A stretch of 64,000 nt of DNA from an uncultured bacterium (GTDB lineage Bacteria > Desulfobacterota > Binatia > UBA1149 > CAITLU01), in assembly GCA_903893315.1 (NCBI GenBank), contig CAITLU010000041.1:23097-87096 (forward strand). Direction: 5' to 3'. Below, one piece after another: positions 8,893 to 18,639 of this stretch. The notes beneath the pieces were generated by a model, which did no database searches, had not been told where the DNA came from, and saw only the letters and a list, made by a program, of their open reading frames with translations. Within the stretch, counting starts at the first letter, position 1. Each line of letters opens with the position of its first letter. Position numbers and translations under genes: made by a program.

Positions 8893-10745
8893 CGGCGGCG
8901 TGCGCCAGATCTCTGGTCGCCGCCGCCGTGCTCGTGCTGCTCGCGGCGCCGGCGGCGCTGGCTCAGCAGGCCGTGCTGCAAGCGGTGCCGGGGCCGTACT
9001 ACGCAGGAACGCCGATAGACATGCAGGTAGTCGTCGACGGCTTCGACGAAGATCCGCAACCGCAGGTGGAAGCACCCGGAGTGCCGCAGGGCGCTACGCT
9101 CGAATTCACTGCGGTGCAGCCTCAGGTGTCGAGTTTCATGTCGATCGTCAACGGCAAGTTCACGCAGGGCAAGCAGGTGCGCTTCGCCTTCGTGTATCGC
9201 CTGAGCGCAGCCGCTCCCGGGCACTACACACTCGGTTCTTTCCAGGTCACCCAGGGCGCGCGCACCGCTGCGACGCAGGCTGTGTCATTCGACGTCAGCG
9301 AAGTTCCGCTGGCCCAGGGTCAGCGCCTTCGCGTACTGGTGGGCGCGCCGGGTCAAACCAGGTTGTACGTGGGGCAGCGTGTGTCGGTCACCGTCGAGTG
9401 GTGGACCGAAAACGGGCTCGCCGACAATCTCTACAACCAGCGCATGAGCGTGCCGCTGTTCTCGCAAGGCAAGGCATTCCAGTTCGTCGAGGACAGCCAC
9501 GAACAGTCGCGGATCACGCTGAACATCGAAACGCCGGCAGGAAGCACCGAGTTTCCCGCCAGCGTCAGACAACAGAGCCAAGACGGCAGGCAGTGGGCGA
9601 TCCGCAGCGTGAGCCGCACGATGATCCCGATAGCGCCCGGCACCTACGACCTGGATCCGCCCACACTCTGGGTCGACCAGGCAACCGGCTGGCGCCGCGA
9701 TTTCTTCGGCGGGCGCGTTCCATCGCAGGTGCAGAAACGCCGCATCTCGGCCGACAAGCAGACCTTCGTGGTCGAACCGCTGCCTGCCTCGGGTAGACCG
9801 CCGAGCTTCGGAGGCGCCATCGGCGAGGGCTTCACGCTGGAGGCCGCCGCGGATCGTACCGTCTTGCAGACCGGCGATCCGGTCAGGCTCACGCTGACGC
9901 TGCGCGGAGACGGTTCATTCGAGACGGCGTCTCTGCCTGCGCTCGCAGGCGCAGGCCTTTCGCCGAAACAGTTCCGGCTTCCCGACGGCGAAATCGCCGG
10001 CGTTTTCGACAACGGTGCAAAACGCTTCGAAGTGACGGTGCGAATCCTGGATCCGGCTCTGCGCGAGATTCCGCCGATTGCCTACTCGTGGTTCAACCCG
10101 AAGACGCAGAGTTACGAAACCGCGCATTCACAACCGATCGCGCTGTCGGTGCGCGCCGCCGAAGTGGTCGGCGCCGGCGACGTGGTGAGCGCCGCGCCTG
10201 CGACCAAGCCCGACGAAACGCGACAACCCGCCAGGTCCGCAGGCGCACCGGCCCAGACAGTCAAGGACGCACAGACCGCGTTCACGCTCACCGGAGCCGA
10301 CCTTTCGATCGAAACTGATCCTTCGCGCCTCAGCGACGCAGACAGTTCCGTCCTGGCCGCATCGGCGCTGAGCCTGTGGGCCTACGCGCTCGGCATCGCC
10401 GCGCTGCTCGCGGGCCTGCTCGCACGGCGCCGCGCCCGCACCGCGCCCGAAGTCATGCGTCTGCGCAAAGCGCTCGATCGTGAGAGAGCGCATATCGCGG
10501 CGGCCGGAGATGTCGTGAGCATCGCAGCGGCGCTGCGCCGCATGGCTGCGCTGCGACCGCCGCCGGCGCCGCAACGGCAGCACGCGCCACAAGCGCAGGA
10601 AACACCGACAAGCGATATCGACTCGCTGCTCGGCCGGCTCGACGAACTGGTATTCGCACCGGGCGGCGCGGCGAGCGCAGCCACCGAAGATCTTCGCAAG
10701 CGAGCACTGGCGGTGGCAGATGCGATGCGGGAGGAGACGCGATGA
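8889..10745 (+). CDS. batD: BatD: oxygen tolerance protein
   Basis: A 618-residue protein starting with GTG, overlapping the preceding stop as GTGA. Residues 1-26 are a signal peptide ending ALAQQ. The periplasmic part has several beta-sandwich repeats, each opening with a pattern such as YYAGTPIDMQVVVDG, LYVGQRVSVTVEWW or LQTGDPVRLTLTLRG, as in BatD. A membrane helix lies near 494-515 (LWAYALGIAALLAGLLARRR), followed by a short cytoplasmic tail. It is the periplasmic partner of BatA/BatB. The order batA-batBC-batD-batE is the conventional one. Confidence 0.9.
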   Translation: MTAACARSLVAAAVLVLLAAPAALAQQAVLQAVPGPYYAGTPIDMQVVVDGFDEDPQPQVEAPGVPQGATLEFTAVQPQVSSFMSIVNGKFTQGKQVRFAFVYRLSAAAPGHYTLGSFQVTQGARTAATQAVSFDVSEVPLAQGQRLRVLVGAPGQTRLYVGQRVSVTVEWWTENGLADNLYNQRMSVPLFSQGKAFQFVEDSHEQSRITLNIETPAGSTEFPASVRQQSQDGRQWAIRSVSRTMIPIAPGTYDLDPPTLWVDQATGWRRDFFGGRVPSQVQKRRISADKQTFVVEPLPASGRPPSFGGAIGEGFTLEAAADRTVLQTGDPVRLTLTLRGDGSFETASLPALAGAGLSPKQFRLPDGEIAGVFDNGAKRFEVTVRILDPALREIPPIAYSWFNPKTQSYETAHSQPIALSVRAAEVVGAGDVVSAAPATKPDETRQPARSAGAPAQTVKDAQTAFTLTGADLSIETDPSRLSDADSSVLAASALSLWAYALGIAALLAGLLARRRARTAPEVMRLRKALDRERAHIAAAGDVVSIAAALRRMAALRPPPAPQRQHAPQAQETPTSDIDSLLGRLDELVFAPGGAASAATEDLRKRALAVADAMREETR

Positions 10746-11650
10746 TACGGCGCGACGTGTGGCTGCCGCGGTGGGCCAAGCTGCCGCGCACTGCTGCGAC
10801 GCGCGTCGCCTCGCTGACACTCGTCGCGATGATGACTGCGGCGCTGACCGCGCACGCCGCCGAACCGCAGGCGACACCGAACGCAGCAGCCGCGCCGGCG
10901 CCGGCGTCATCCGCGCAGGCTTCGCCTTCGCGGCCTTCGTGGCTCGAGCAGGCAGTCGCCGCCTACCAGTCGGCCCAGGAACTCACCGATCGCAACCAGC
11001 GACTGGCAGCCTTCTCGCGCGCCGAGCGTCTGGCGCGTGCGGCGGCCGAGCAGGGCCGGGCCGCTGCCGATCTGTGGGCCAACGTCGGCACGGCGGCGTT
11101 GCAGGCCGAACATCTCGGTCCGGCCATTGCGGCCTATCGCCGCGCGCTGCGGCTCGACCCCGACCACCGCCGCTCGCGTCAGAACATCGAGCACGCCCGG
11201 AGCCTGCTGCCGCCATGGGTTCCGCGACCCGAGAGCGAAAGTCTTCTCGACAGCTTCTTCGCGTGGCACCGTGCGATGGCCGCGAGCGAACGTGCCGGTG
11301 CGGCTTCGATCGCGTTCGCGCTGGCAGCAGTTCTGCTCGGCGCCGGCATCGCGCGCCGCAGCGCGATGCTTCGCATCCTCAGTCTGATATCCGCAGTGGC
11401 GTGGGCGCTGTTGCTCACTTCGCTGGTGGTGGGCGACGCCGACGGAAGCAGCGACGCTGTCGTAGTCGGCGACGACACGGTGGCCCGCGCCGCCGACTCA
11501 CGCAACGCCCCCGCCCGTTTCGCCGAAGCCCTGCCCTCCGGCACCGAAGTGCGAATCGCCGAAAAGCGCGGCGAGTGGACCCGCATCGTACTGTCCGACG
11601 GCCGCGACGCCTGGGTTTCGAGTTCGAGCCTTGAGCAGATCGGAAGCTGA
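10742..11650 (+). CDS. batE: BatE: TPR and SH3-domain membrane protein
   Basis: A 302-residue protein. The ATG overlaps the batD stop (ATGA), with GGAGGAG seven bases upstream. After a signal/anchor segment (about 20-42), residues 55-145 are TPR-like (DLWANVGTAALQAEHLGPAI; AYRRALRLDPDH). Two hydrophobic helices follow at about 185-225. The C-terminus is a bacterial SH3 domain (LPSGTEVRIAEKRGEWTRI and GRDAWVSSSSLEQIG). This TPR-TM-TM-SH3 order is that of BatE. It closes the operon; no clear terminator is visible before the convergent GNAT gene, which ends 32 bases downstream. Confidence 0.88.
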   Translation: MIRRDVWLPRWAKLPRTAATRVASLTLVAMMTAALTAHAAEPQATPNAAAAPAPASSAQASPSRPSWLEQAVAAYQSAQELTDRNQRLAAFSRAERLARAAAEQGRAAADLWANVGTAALQAEHLGPAIAAYRRALRLDPDHRRSRQNIEHARSLLPPWVPRPESESLLDSFFAWHRAMAASERAGAASIAFALAAVLLGAGIARRSAMLRILSLISAVAWALLLTSLVVGDADGSSDAVVVGDDTVARAADSRNAPARFAEALPSGTEVRIAEKRGEWTRIVLSDGRDAWVSSSSLEQIGS

Positions 11651-11682
11651 ACGGCACCGCTCCGCAATGGGACTCGCCTCAT

Positions 11683-12774
11683 CTACCCGGCAAACTCTCT
11701 CGTCCACGCAACGCGTTCGTCTACGTGACGCTTCATCGTGAGTTCCACCGGGATGAAGCCCTTGGATCGCCAGAAATTGCCGCCGCGAGGATTGCCGGAA
11801 ACGAAGTGCAGCGAGCACCACTCGACCCCGTCGCGCTGCAGCCGGTCGATGGCGTGATCGAGAAGCACGGAGCCGACGCCAACGCCGCGAGCGTCGCCTT
11901 CCACGTAACCTTCCCACAGATAGGCCATGCGCTCGCACACCAGCAACGGTGACAGGAAGACGGCGGGCACGAACAGCATGGAGCCGAGCGCTTCGCCCCC
12001 GCGCCTGGCCACGAAAGCCACACCTTCACCGCAAGCCATGGCCTCTGCGCGAATGTCGCGCACCTTGGCGTCGGCTTCGCCGTCGTAAGGCCAGAACATC
12101 GGCGCCCCGACCTGGAAGGTCATCAAGCGGCGGTGGAACGTTTCGAGGATATCGTCGTCGCGCCCGCGGATTTCTTCGATGACGAGGTCCCACACCGGCC
12201 GCGGTCTCGGCACCAGCGGACGCATGGGCCTGATCGCGCACACCGACTTGTGCCCGAAACCGAGCCGGCTCCAGGCCTCGGCGCTGGCACCGTCCAAAGC
12301 GCTCACCGAAACATTGTGGATGAAGAATCTGTCGGCGACCCAGTCGCGGGCGAGAAACGCGTAGAGCGTTTCGTAGACGAGCGCGGCATTGGCGTCGGCC
12401 GCCACCGCGTGCCCTTGCAGCGGGACACCGATCGAGCGCGGCTCGGCATAGATAGATGCAAAGTCCTGCGGGCCGAACAGTTGCTTCTCGCCCAGCAGGT
12501 AGCCGCACATGTGGCTGCCGTCTTCGACCACGGCGCCGCGTGTGCGCGGCGAATCGAGGCAAGTCTCTATCAGTTCCCGGCAAGCCCGCGCGTCGAAGAA
12601 CCTCACACCGAGCAGGGAACCGGCCGGCGCCGAACCTTGAGCCCGGATATGGGCCGCGCGCAGCAACTCGGCGGCCGCATAGACGTCGGAAGGGAGGAAC
12701 TCTCGTACTTGCAGTCGTGCCAACGCCGCTTCGCCTCTCACCTCTGAATAGCGAAGGGGCCGGACCGTGGCCAT
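11683..12774 (-). CDS. GNAT-family N-acetyltransferase
   Basis: A 363-residue protein. The C-terminal half carries the acetyl-CoA binding motif in VEGDARGVGVGSVLLDHAIDRL (R-G-x-G-x-G plus helix), followed by LHFVSGNPRGGNFWRSKGFIPVE, the usual motif B region. The N-terminal half (LQVREFLPSDVYAAAELLRAAH) looks like a second, degenerate GNAT fold, so this is probably a tandem GNAT protein. The substrate is unknown. A GTG two codons upstream is possible, but ATG at 12774 is the more likely start. Its start lies only 27 bases from the divergent aminopeptidase gene. Confidence 0.82.
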   Translation of the reverse strand: MATVRPLRYSEVRGEAALARLQVREFLPSDVYAAAELLRAAHIRAQGSAPAGSLLGVRFFDARACRELIETCLDSPRTRGAVVEDGSHMCGYLLGEKQLFGPQDFASIYAEPRSIGVPLQGHAVAADANAALVYETLYAFLARDWVADRFFIHNVSVSALDGASAEAWSRLGFGHKSVCAIRPMRPLVPRPRPVWDLVIEEIRGRDDDILETFHRRLMTFQVGAPMFWPYDGEADAKVRDIRAEAMACGEGVAFVARRGGEALGSMLFVPAVFLSPLLVCERMAYLWEGYVEGDARGVGVGSVLLDHAIDRLQRDGVEWCSLHFVSGNPRGGNFWRSKGFIPVELTMKRHVDERVAWTREFAG

Positions 12775-12790
12775 CGGCACGTGCGGCGGC

Positions 12791-12796
12791 TATTGT
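12791..12796 (+). promoter_or_regulatory. Possible -10 element for a leaderless apeB transcript
   Basis: TATTGT sits five bases before the apeB ATG, the position expected for a -10 element whose transcript starts at the A of ATG. No ribosome site precedes this ATG, and the divergent GNAT start is only 27 bases away, so a conventional leader has little room. No good -35 is visible. Confidence 0.3.
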
Positions 12797-12801
12797 GCGG
12801 C

Positions 12802-14121
12802 ATGGCCGAATCAGTGCGCGACCTCATCTCGTTTCTCGACGCTTCCCCTACGCCCTACCACGCCGTCGCCGAAAGCGTCGAGAGGCTGGAGTCGGGCGGT
12901 TATCGGCGCCTTCGCGAGCACGACGCCTGGGACCTGGCTCCCGGCGACCGCGCCTATGTAGTGCGCGGGGGCGGCAGCCTCGTCGCTTTCGAGATCGGCA
13001 GCGACGACGTCGCTGATGCCGGCTTTCGCATCATCGGTGCCCACACCGACTCTCCGGGCCTGCGCGTCAAACCGCGCCCGGACGTCAAAGCCCACGGCTA
13101 CCGTCAACTCGCGGTCGAACCCTACGGCGGCGCACTGCTTCACACCTGGCTCGATCGCGACCTCGGCCTGGCCGGCCGCGTCAGCATCGACAGGGCCGGC
13201 GCCGAGCCTCGCACCGTCCTTATTGACCTGCACCGCGCTGTCGCGCGCATCCCGAGTCTGGCCATCCACCTCTACCGAGAACTGCGCAGCGACGGCCTCA
13301 AGCTCAACGAGCAGACCCACCTCGCACCGCTCATCGGCCTCGAGAACACTGCGGAACTGGCCACGCTTCTCAGCGAAAGGCTGGCCTCGCAGGCCATCGA
13401 AACCGGACTCGACGCGGTAGCCGCCAAAGACATCCTCGCTTTCGACCTCATGCTCTACGACCTGCAAGGCGCGAGTCTCGGCGGTGCGGCCGACGAGTTC
13501 GTACTTTCGGGACGTCTCGACAACCTCGGCTCGACGCACGCCGCACTGAGCGCCCTGCTTGGCGCCGGCGACGCCGGAGAGATCGAATTCACGCGCATGA
13601 TCGCGCTCTACGATCACGAAGAAGTCGGCAGCCGCAGTGCCTGCGGCGCCCAGGGACCGTTCCTGTTCGACGTGATCGATCGCATCGCCGCCGTGGCCGG
13701 CGCCGGCGAACCCGAGACGCGCGCTCGCGCGATGGCGAGATCGTGGCTTATATCGGCGGACATGGCTCACGCCGTCCATCCCAATTACGCCGACCGTCAC
13801 GAACCAGGACACCGCCCGATCATCGGCGGCGGACCGGTGATCAAGGTCAACGCCGGTCAGTCCTACGCCAGCGAAGCCGAGAGCACCGCGCTGTTCGCGT
13901 CGATCTGCCGCCGTCACGACGTGCCCTACCAGCACTTCGTCACGCGCAGCGATCTCGGCTGCGGCTCCACCATAGGTCCGATCACCGCCGCGCGCCTGGG
14001 AGTCCGCACCGTCGACGTCGGAAGTCCGATGCTGTCGATGCACTCGTGCCGCGAGATGGCCGGTGCCGCCGACGTCGAGCCGATGATCACGGTACTGACG
14101 GCTTTTCTGGCGGGAGAATGA
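12802..14121 (+). CDS. apeB: M18-family aminopeptidase
   Basis: A 439-residue cytosolic zinc aminopeptidase related to aspartyl aminopeptidase. Family motifs include IGAHTDSPGLRVKP (first zinc His and catalytic Asp), SGRLDNLGST (zinc Asp), DHEEVGSRSACGAQGPFL (catalytic and zinc Glu), SADMAHAVHPNYADRHEP, and SDLGCGSTIGP with the C-terminal MLSMHSCREM zinc His. All expected metal ligands are present, so it should be active. It removes N-terminal, preferably acidic, residues from peptides. ATG at 12802 matches the family N-terminus (SVRDLISFLDASPTPYHAV); an in-frame GTG at 12781 is less likely. Confidence 0.93.
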   Translation: MAESVRDLISFLDASPTPYHAVAESVERLESGGYRRLREHDAWDLAPGDRAYVVRGGGSLVAFEIGSDDVADAGFRIIGAHTDSPGLRVKPRPDVKAHGYRQLAVEPYGGALLHTWLDRDLGLAGRVSIDRAGAEPRTVLIDLHRAVARIPSLAIHLYRELRSDGLKLNEQTHLAPLIGLENTAELATLLSERLASQAIETGLDAVAAKDILAFDLMLYDLQGASLGGAADEFVLSGRLDNLGSTHAALSALLGAGDAGEIEFTRMIALYDHEEVGSRSACGAQGPFLFDVIDRIAAVAGAGEPETRARAMARSWLISADMAHAVHPNYADRHEPGHRPIIGGGPVIKVNAGQSYASEAESTALFASICRRHDVPYQHFVTRSDLGCGSTIGPITAARLGVRTVDVGSPMLSMHSCREMAGAADVEPMITVLTAFLAGE

Positions 14122-14183
14122 AGGAGCGGACGTCGATGAGCAGCACTCTCGCCTTTGCGCAATCGTTCGGCTAGCAGATCACT

Positions 14184-15110
14184 ATGATCACCACCGCCGA
14201 CACCGCGACCGATACACCACAATGGTTCCGCAACGCGCTGGAAGCGCCGCGCGAAGAGCGCGTCGCCGAAGTCGAGGGCTGCCCGATCCACTATTATCGC
14301 TGGGGCGCGACCACCAAGCCCGGCCTGCTGCTGGTGCACGGCGGCGCGGCGCACGCGCAGTGGTGGAGCTTCCTGGCGCCGATGCTGGCCCGCGACTACT
14401 GCGTGGCGGCGCTGGACATGTCGGGTCACGGCGACAGCGGGCGGCGCGAACTCTACCCGCGCGAACTGTGGGCCCTCGAATTGATGAAGGTATGCAGGCA
14501 CGCACAGCTCGATCGCAACGGCCCGCCGATCATCGTCGGCCACAGCCTTGGCGGCCTGGTCACGATCGTCGCGGCTTCGCTCTACGGTGAACAGATGGCG
14601 GGTGCGGTAATCATCGACTCACCGGTGATCAAGCCCGACCCCGAAAGCCAGGAAGGTCGCCAGGGCCGCGCGTTTCGCAATCCCAAGGTCTACCCGACAC
14701 TCGAAGAGGCAATCACACACTTCCATCTGATTCCGTTCCAGCCTTGCGACAACGCCTTCATCGTCGAGCACGTGGCGCGTCATTCGCTGAAACAAATCGA
14801 TGGAGGCTGGACCTGGAAGTTCGACCCGGCGGTATTCGAGCGCGTGTCGCTCAAGCCGATGAACGACTATCTGGCCGACACCCACTGCCGCGTTGCGGTG
14901 CTGCGCGGAGAACTCAGCGATCTGGTGCCGCCCGAAACCGGCCAGTACATGTACGAACTGCTGAACCGCAACGCCCCGATCATCGAAATCCCGCAGGCCT
15001 ACCACCACCTGATACTGGATCAGCCGCTGGCCTTCATCGCGGCGCTGCGCGCTGTGCTGGCCGACTGGGAACACTCGCTGCCGCGCCAGCCAACCACCCG
15101 CAAGCGCTAG
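14184..15110 (+). CDS. Alpha/beta hydrolase
   Basis: A 308-residue alpha/beta hydrolase. The oxyanion-hole HGG is in LLVHGGAAHAQWW, the nucleophile elbow is GHSLGG, the acid is probably the Asp in LRGELSDLVPPE, and the catalytic His lies in AYHHLILDQP. DMSGHGDSGRR is the usual strand-turn after the lid. The substrate cannot be inferred; families of this type hydrolyse esters, lactones or epoxides. It follows the aminopeptidase by 62 bases on the same strand and may be cotranscribed with it. Confidence 0.88.
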   Translation: MITTADTATDTPQWFRNALEAPREERVAEVEGCPIHYYRWGATTKPGLLLVHGGAAHAQWWSFLAPMLARDYCVAALDMSGHGDSGRRELYPRELWALELMKVCRHAQLDRNGPPIIVGHSLGGLVTIVAASLYGEQMAGAVIIDSPVIKPDPESQEGRQGRAFRNPKVYPTLEEAITHFHLIPFQPCDNAFIVEHVARHSLKQIDGGWTWKFDPAVFERVSLKPMNDYLADTHCRVAVLRGELSDLVPPETGQYMYELLNRNAPIIEIPQAYHHLILDQPLAFIAALRAVLADWEHSLPRQPTTRKR

Positions 15111-15196
15111 CCGCCATGTTCCGCGCCGCGCGGTATGTTCAGGAAAAGCGCCGATAGCCGGCATTGACGAGTTTGCCGTGACGGACGGCGGACCGC

Positions 15197-18100
15197 TCAC
15201 ACTCCCAATACGGCGTCTATTTCGGCCCTGATCGCGCGTTCGATCAGCAGTGCCTCGTCCAAACGCTCGCGGACCTTGCCGCAGAAATCGGGCAGCACGT
15301 CGCCGACGTTGCCGATGACGAGGGCTTTCTTCTTGAGGTCGATCACGGTTTCGAGACGGCCCTCCAACGTGTGACGACTCTCTTCGGACAGCGACGGTGC
15401 ACTGCGGACGATCTGCAGGATGCGGCGTACCGCCAGCAGTGAGGCCTTGATGCCGTCGACTCCGGCGGCCGCATCCTCCGTGCACACCTGAACTGCGGCC
15501 TTCTCTTCGGCTTCGATCGCCGCGGCGAACGATCCGCCGTCCGTGCGGCCGTCCTTGGGGTCGCAGAAGTCCGGGATCAGATCACCGTCGAGATCCCGTG
15601 CGCCCTCGATGCGGTCGAGCACTTCGTCGTTGTCCGAGTCCGCGTCGAAACGATTTGGGATGCCGTCCCCGTCACTGTCGTTGCCGCAACGGTTCTCGAT
15701 CGCGTTGCGGATTCCATCCCCATCACAATCGGTGCTCGAACACGGCGGATCATCGCCGTCGGCGAGGTAGAACGAAGCGGTAGTGCTGCGGCGAAACGGC
15801 ACCACGCGCACCGGCGCGCGTGCGGGGCCGTCGAAGATCACCTCTCCGAGCGCAGGCTGAACGTGCCCGCCGGCCGCAGCATCGACACGTACCTCGTAGA
15901 GGCCGCGCCCGGCCCACTTGTCGAACGGCACCTGCCACCCGCGCGTGAACGGGTCGCGTGTCAGCGAAACGTCGACCTCGCTGCCGTCGGGGCGGCGCAC
16001 GCTGCCCGTCACCGTCACGTCGTCCTCGAGGCCGGTCACGTAGACCGGCGACGCACTGATCTGCACGGTGCCGCGCACGGAGGCCAGTCGCGGGAGAGCG
16101 TCCGCCGAGAGGTCGGCGTTTTCGTTCTCGACGAACACGACGAGTTCACTCGCTTGAATCCCCGACGCTCCCGGAAGCACTCGAAGACGCCAGCGCCCCG
16201 GATGTGGATCGGACACGCGGACAACCACGAACCCCGGCTCGCTGGTTGTCTGCAACGAAGTGTCGTCGATGCGCTCGCCGCCGGGACCTTCAAAGTCAAA
16301 AAGCAGCCGCCACGAATCTATGTCCGCGCTGCGCGCGCCGAGAAAGACCACGAGTTTCGCAGCCTGCTCTTCGACGTCGATATCGAATTCCCTGACCTGA
16401 GCGGCGCCCGCGCGCTTTCCCTCGGAGTCGCCGGGCCTGGCCAGCGCGAACTGAGTGCGGCGCATCAACAGTGCTTCTCCGTTGATGCGGGCGGCGAGTT
16501 CGGCGTAGATGCCTGGCAGATCGGCCGGCGCGGGAGCGTAGTAGGTCGTGCCGCCGCGCGCCGACAGGGCCGACAGCGTCATCAGATCCGCCGAGCGGTC
16601 CATACCAACCGTGAACAATCGCAGCCGCGAGGCCGCCAGCAGCTGTTTTTCCTCACCGGGTGCGATACCGACGTTGCGCACGCCATCCGTGAGCAGCACG
16701 ACTGAACGGCTGCGCCCGAGCCTCTCCACGTCGGCAAAAGCCTGCTGCGTGCGCTCGAGTGCGGTGCCCAACGCCGTATCGCCGTCCGCACTGAGGTTGT
16801 CGAGCACGGGACCGAGCGTTGCGCGCCGTGCGGCCGTCAAGTCTTCGACGCCGGCCACGAGGTCGGCGTCGGTGCCCATCGATATCACTCCGACCTGCAC
16901 CTTGCGGCCCTGCTCGAGCGCCAGGAAGGCACGCATCGCCAGACGTGCGAAGTCCAGTCGCGAACTCGAGCACGGCCGCTCGTCGATACTTGCGTCACCA
17001 TCATCGTCGCGTCCGTTGCCGCACAGTTCGGCGACCTCGGGATCCGCCGACGCACCCATGCTCAGGGACGTGTCGACCACCAGCACAACCTGATCGCTTC
17101 CCATCACGTCGTTGATGAAATCGGGAGCGGTGCCGCAGACCTCGGGAGGCTCTGCCGACGGAAGACCGACCGGCGCCGTCAGGAACGGGTAGTTCGCCAC
17201 CAGCGTCTCCCAATCCGAGACTCCGCCGTGGAGCAGGCTCTGCTCACTCGTCTCCCAGCGTCCGGTGCGAGTGTTCCAGCTCGTCGCGCAGTACGGCGCC
17301 GTACAGCCCGGCAACCCGTCGATGGTCATCGCCACTTTCACGCTTCCAGCACCGATCATCTGCAAGCCGTCGAAGCCGGTGCCCGGCGTCGCCATCCCGT
17401 TTGAATCGAGCGTCGCGACATCGACGGCAACGTCGAATGGAGCGCCGTCGGCGCGCGCAGCGAGTCTGAAACTGAGCGAAGGAGGTGTGACTCGGGCCAG
17501 CGAATAATCGCTGTCGAAGCGCAGCGTCCACGTCCGCAGGAGGCGAAGTTCGCCGCCTCTGCCGCCGAGATCGCCGGCGTCGGCCGCGATGCTGAGTTGC
17601 CACGCCAGCGGCTCGACGTGGGTGAGATAGGCGAACAGCCGAACCCCCGGAAGCGTGCCGCTGGCATCGACGGCCTCGACTTCCTGATACCAGCTCGACG
17701 TGGCACGCGCGGTGAGGAAATCCGACGCGTCGAAACGCGTCAAAGGCTCCGCGTTCTTCGGAAGCCGACCGCGAAGCTGGATGCGCGACAGAGCCTGGGG
17801 ACGCGGGCAAGCGCCGCCTTCGCCGCGCACGCGGTCGTGGTTGGAGGCAACGCTCAGTTCGCTCGCCAGCACGGCCGTGCACACGGAGCCGCCGCACTCG
17901 TCGTCGCGCAGACATGACTGTCCGGCCAGCGGCCCGTCGCCGCAGCGCATACCGCCGGCAGACTGCATCAACGAGTGGTTGACCTCGCTGAGATCTTTCG
18001 CTTCGAAACCTGGGCCTACTCCGCAAGCGCCACCGCGACGACGTTGCTCGTCGTATTGATCACCGAGACCGAACGCGTGATGTCCGAAGAGGTGGGCGAG

Positions 18101-18532
18101 CTGGTCCGGCCTTGCCTGCGCCGACGAGAACACGTCCATGTGGCTGCCGAAACGGCGCAAGCCGCTTCCGTCGGCAAAGTACGAACCACCCGAGCGCGCG
18201 GCCTGGGGCAGGAACCAGAAGTCGGCCAGTTCCTCGTCGGCCGGCGAGGTCGTAAAACGGACCTCACCGATTCTAACTTCGCCCTCGGTCGCATCACAGA
18301 CGAGTCCGGCCATGTGCGTCAGCGATGCCTGGGCCTCGGCCAGCTGCTGGTAGGTGGGCGTGTAGCGGAAGGATACCTGCAAAGCCGCGCGCCCGGTCGG
18401 ATCTTCGAGCCCCGCCGATCCCGCCTGCGACGTCGAAGCCGAAAACGCCAGAAGGAAGGCCGCCGAAACAGACGCTATGACAGTCGCGAAGCGAGCCGCC
18501 GCCACGACCCGCACTGGCGCCGGCCCCTTCAA
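15197..18532 (-). CDS. Secreted VWA protein with CLCA-like dead zincin and type 3 repeats
   Basis: About 1111 residues from a TTG at 18532, preceded by GGAG at seven bases and followed by a convincing signal peptide (AARFATVIASVSAAFLLAF, cleavage near TSQAG). A GTG at 18610 is an alternative start. Residues 50-220 resemble the CLCA N-terminal domain; its zincin motif reads HLFGHHAFGLGDQ (147-159), with Leu in place of the catalytic Glu of HExxH. A VWA domain follows with MIDAS D-T-S-L-S, TDGVRN and a Cys-bounded acidic insert (CGNGRDDDGDASIDERPC). Near the C-terminus are thrombospondin type 3-like Ca-binding repeats (DCDGDGIRN, DSDGDGIPNRFD, DLDGDLIPDFCD). It is probably a calcium-dependent extracellular or surface protein. 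Confidence 0.8.
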   Translation of the reverse strand: MKGPAPVRVVAAARFATVIASVSAAFLLAFSASTSQAGSAGLEDPTGRAALQVSFRYTPTYQQLAEAQASLTHMAGLVCDATEGEVRIGEVRFTTSPADEELADFWFLPQAARSGGSYFADGSGLRRFGSHMDVFSSAQARPDQLAHLFGHHAFGLGDQYDEQRRRGGACGVGPGFEAKDLSEVNHSLMQSAGGMRCGDGPLAGQSCLRDDECGGSVCTAVLASELSVASNHDRVRGEGGACPRPQALSRIQLRGRLPKNAEPLTRFDASDFLTARATSSWYQEVEAVDASGTLPGVRLFAYLTHVEPLAWQLSIAADAGDLGGRGGELRLLRTWTLRFDSDYSLARVTPPSLSFRLAARADGAPFDVAVDVATLDSNGMATPGTGFDGLQMIGAGSVKVAMTIDGLPGCTAPYCATSWNTRTGRWETSEQSLLHGGVSDWETLVANYPFLTAPVGLPSAEPPEVCGTAPDFINDVMGSDQVVLVVDTSLSMGASADPEVAELCGNGRDDDGDASIDERPCSSSRLDFARLAMRAFLALEQGRKVQVGVISMGTDADLVAGVEDLTAARRATLGPVLDNLSADGDTALGTALERTQQAFADVERLGRSRSVVLLTDGVRNVGIAPGEEKQLLAASRLRLFTVGMDRSADLMTLSALSARGGTTYYAPAPADLPGIYAELAARINGEALLMRRTQFALARPGDSEGKRAGAAQVREFDIDVEEQAAKLVVFLGARSADIDSWRLLFDFEGPGGERIDDTSLQTTSEPGFVVVRVSDPHPGRWRLRVLPGASGIQASELVVFVENENADLSADALPRLASVRGTVQISASPVYVTGLEDDVTVTGSVRRPDGSEVDVSLTRDPFTRGWQVPFDKWAGRGLYEVRVDAAAGGHVQPALGEVIFDGPARAPVRVVPFRRSTTASFYLADGDDPPCSSTDCDGDGIRNAIENRCGNDSDGDGIPNRFDADSDNDEVLDRIEGARDLDGDLIPDFCDPKDGRTDGGSFAAAIEAEEKAAVQVCTEDAAAGVDGIKASLLAVRRILQIVRSAPSLSEESRHTLEGRLETVIDLKKKALVIGNVGDVLPDFCGKVRERLDEALLIERAIRAEIDAVLGV

Positions 18533-18639
18533 ACCCTGTCTCCGTTCCGTTGCATTCGTCGTAACGACAGACCGACGATAGAAGCCCCTTCCCAGCAGGG
18601 CAAGCCCCACTCGGAAGGAAACTCCTCGAGTGCGGACTC

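Noticed and set aside
12811..14043. 410-residue antisense frame over the M18 aminopeptidase gene
   Set aside because: Shadow of a gene with all zinc-site motifs; no family features in the antisense reading.
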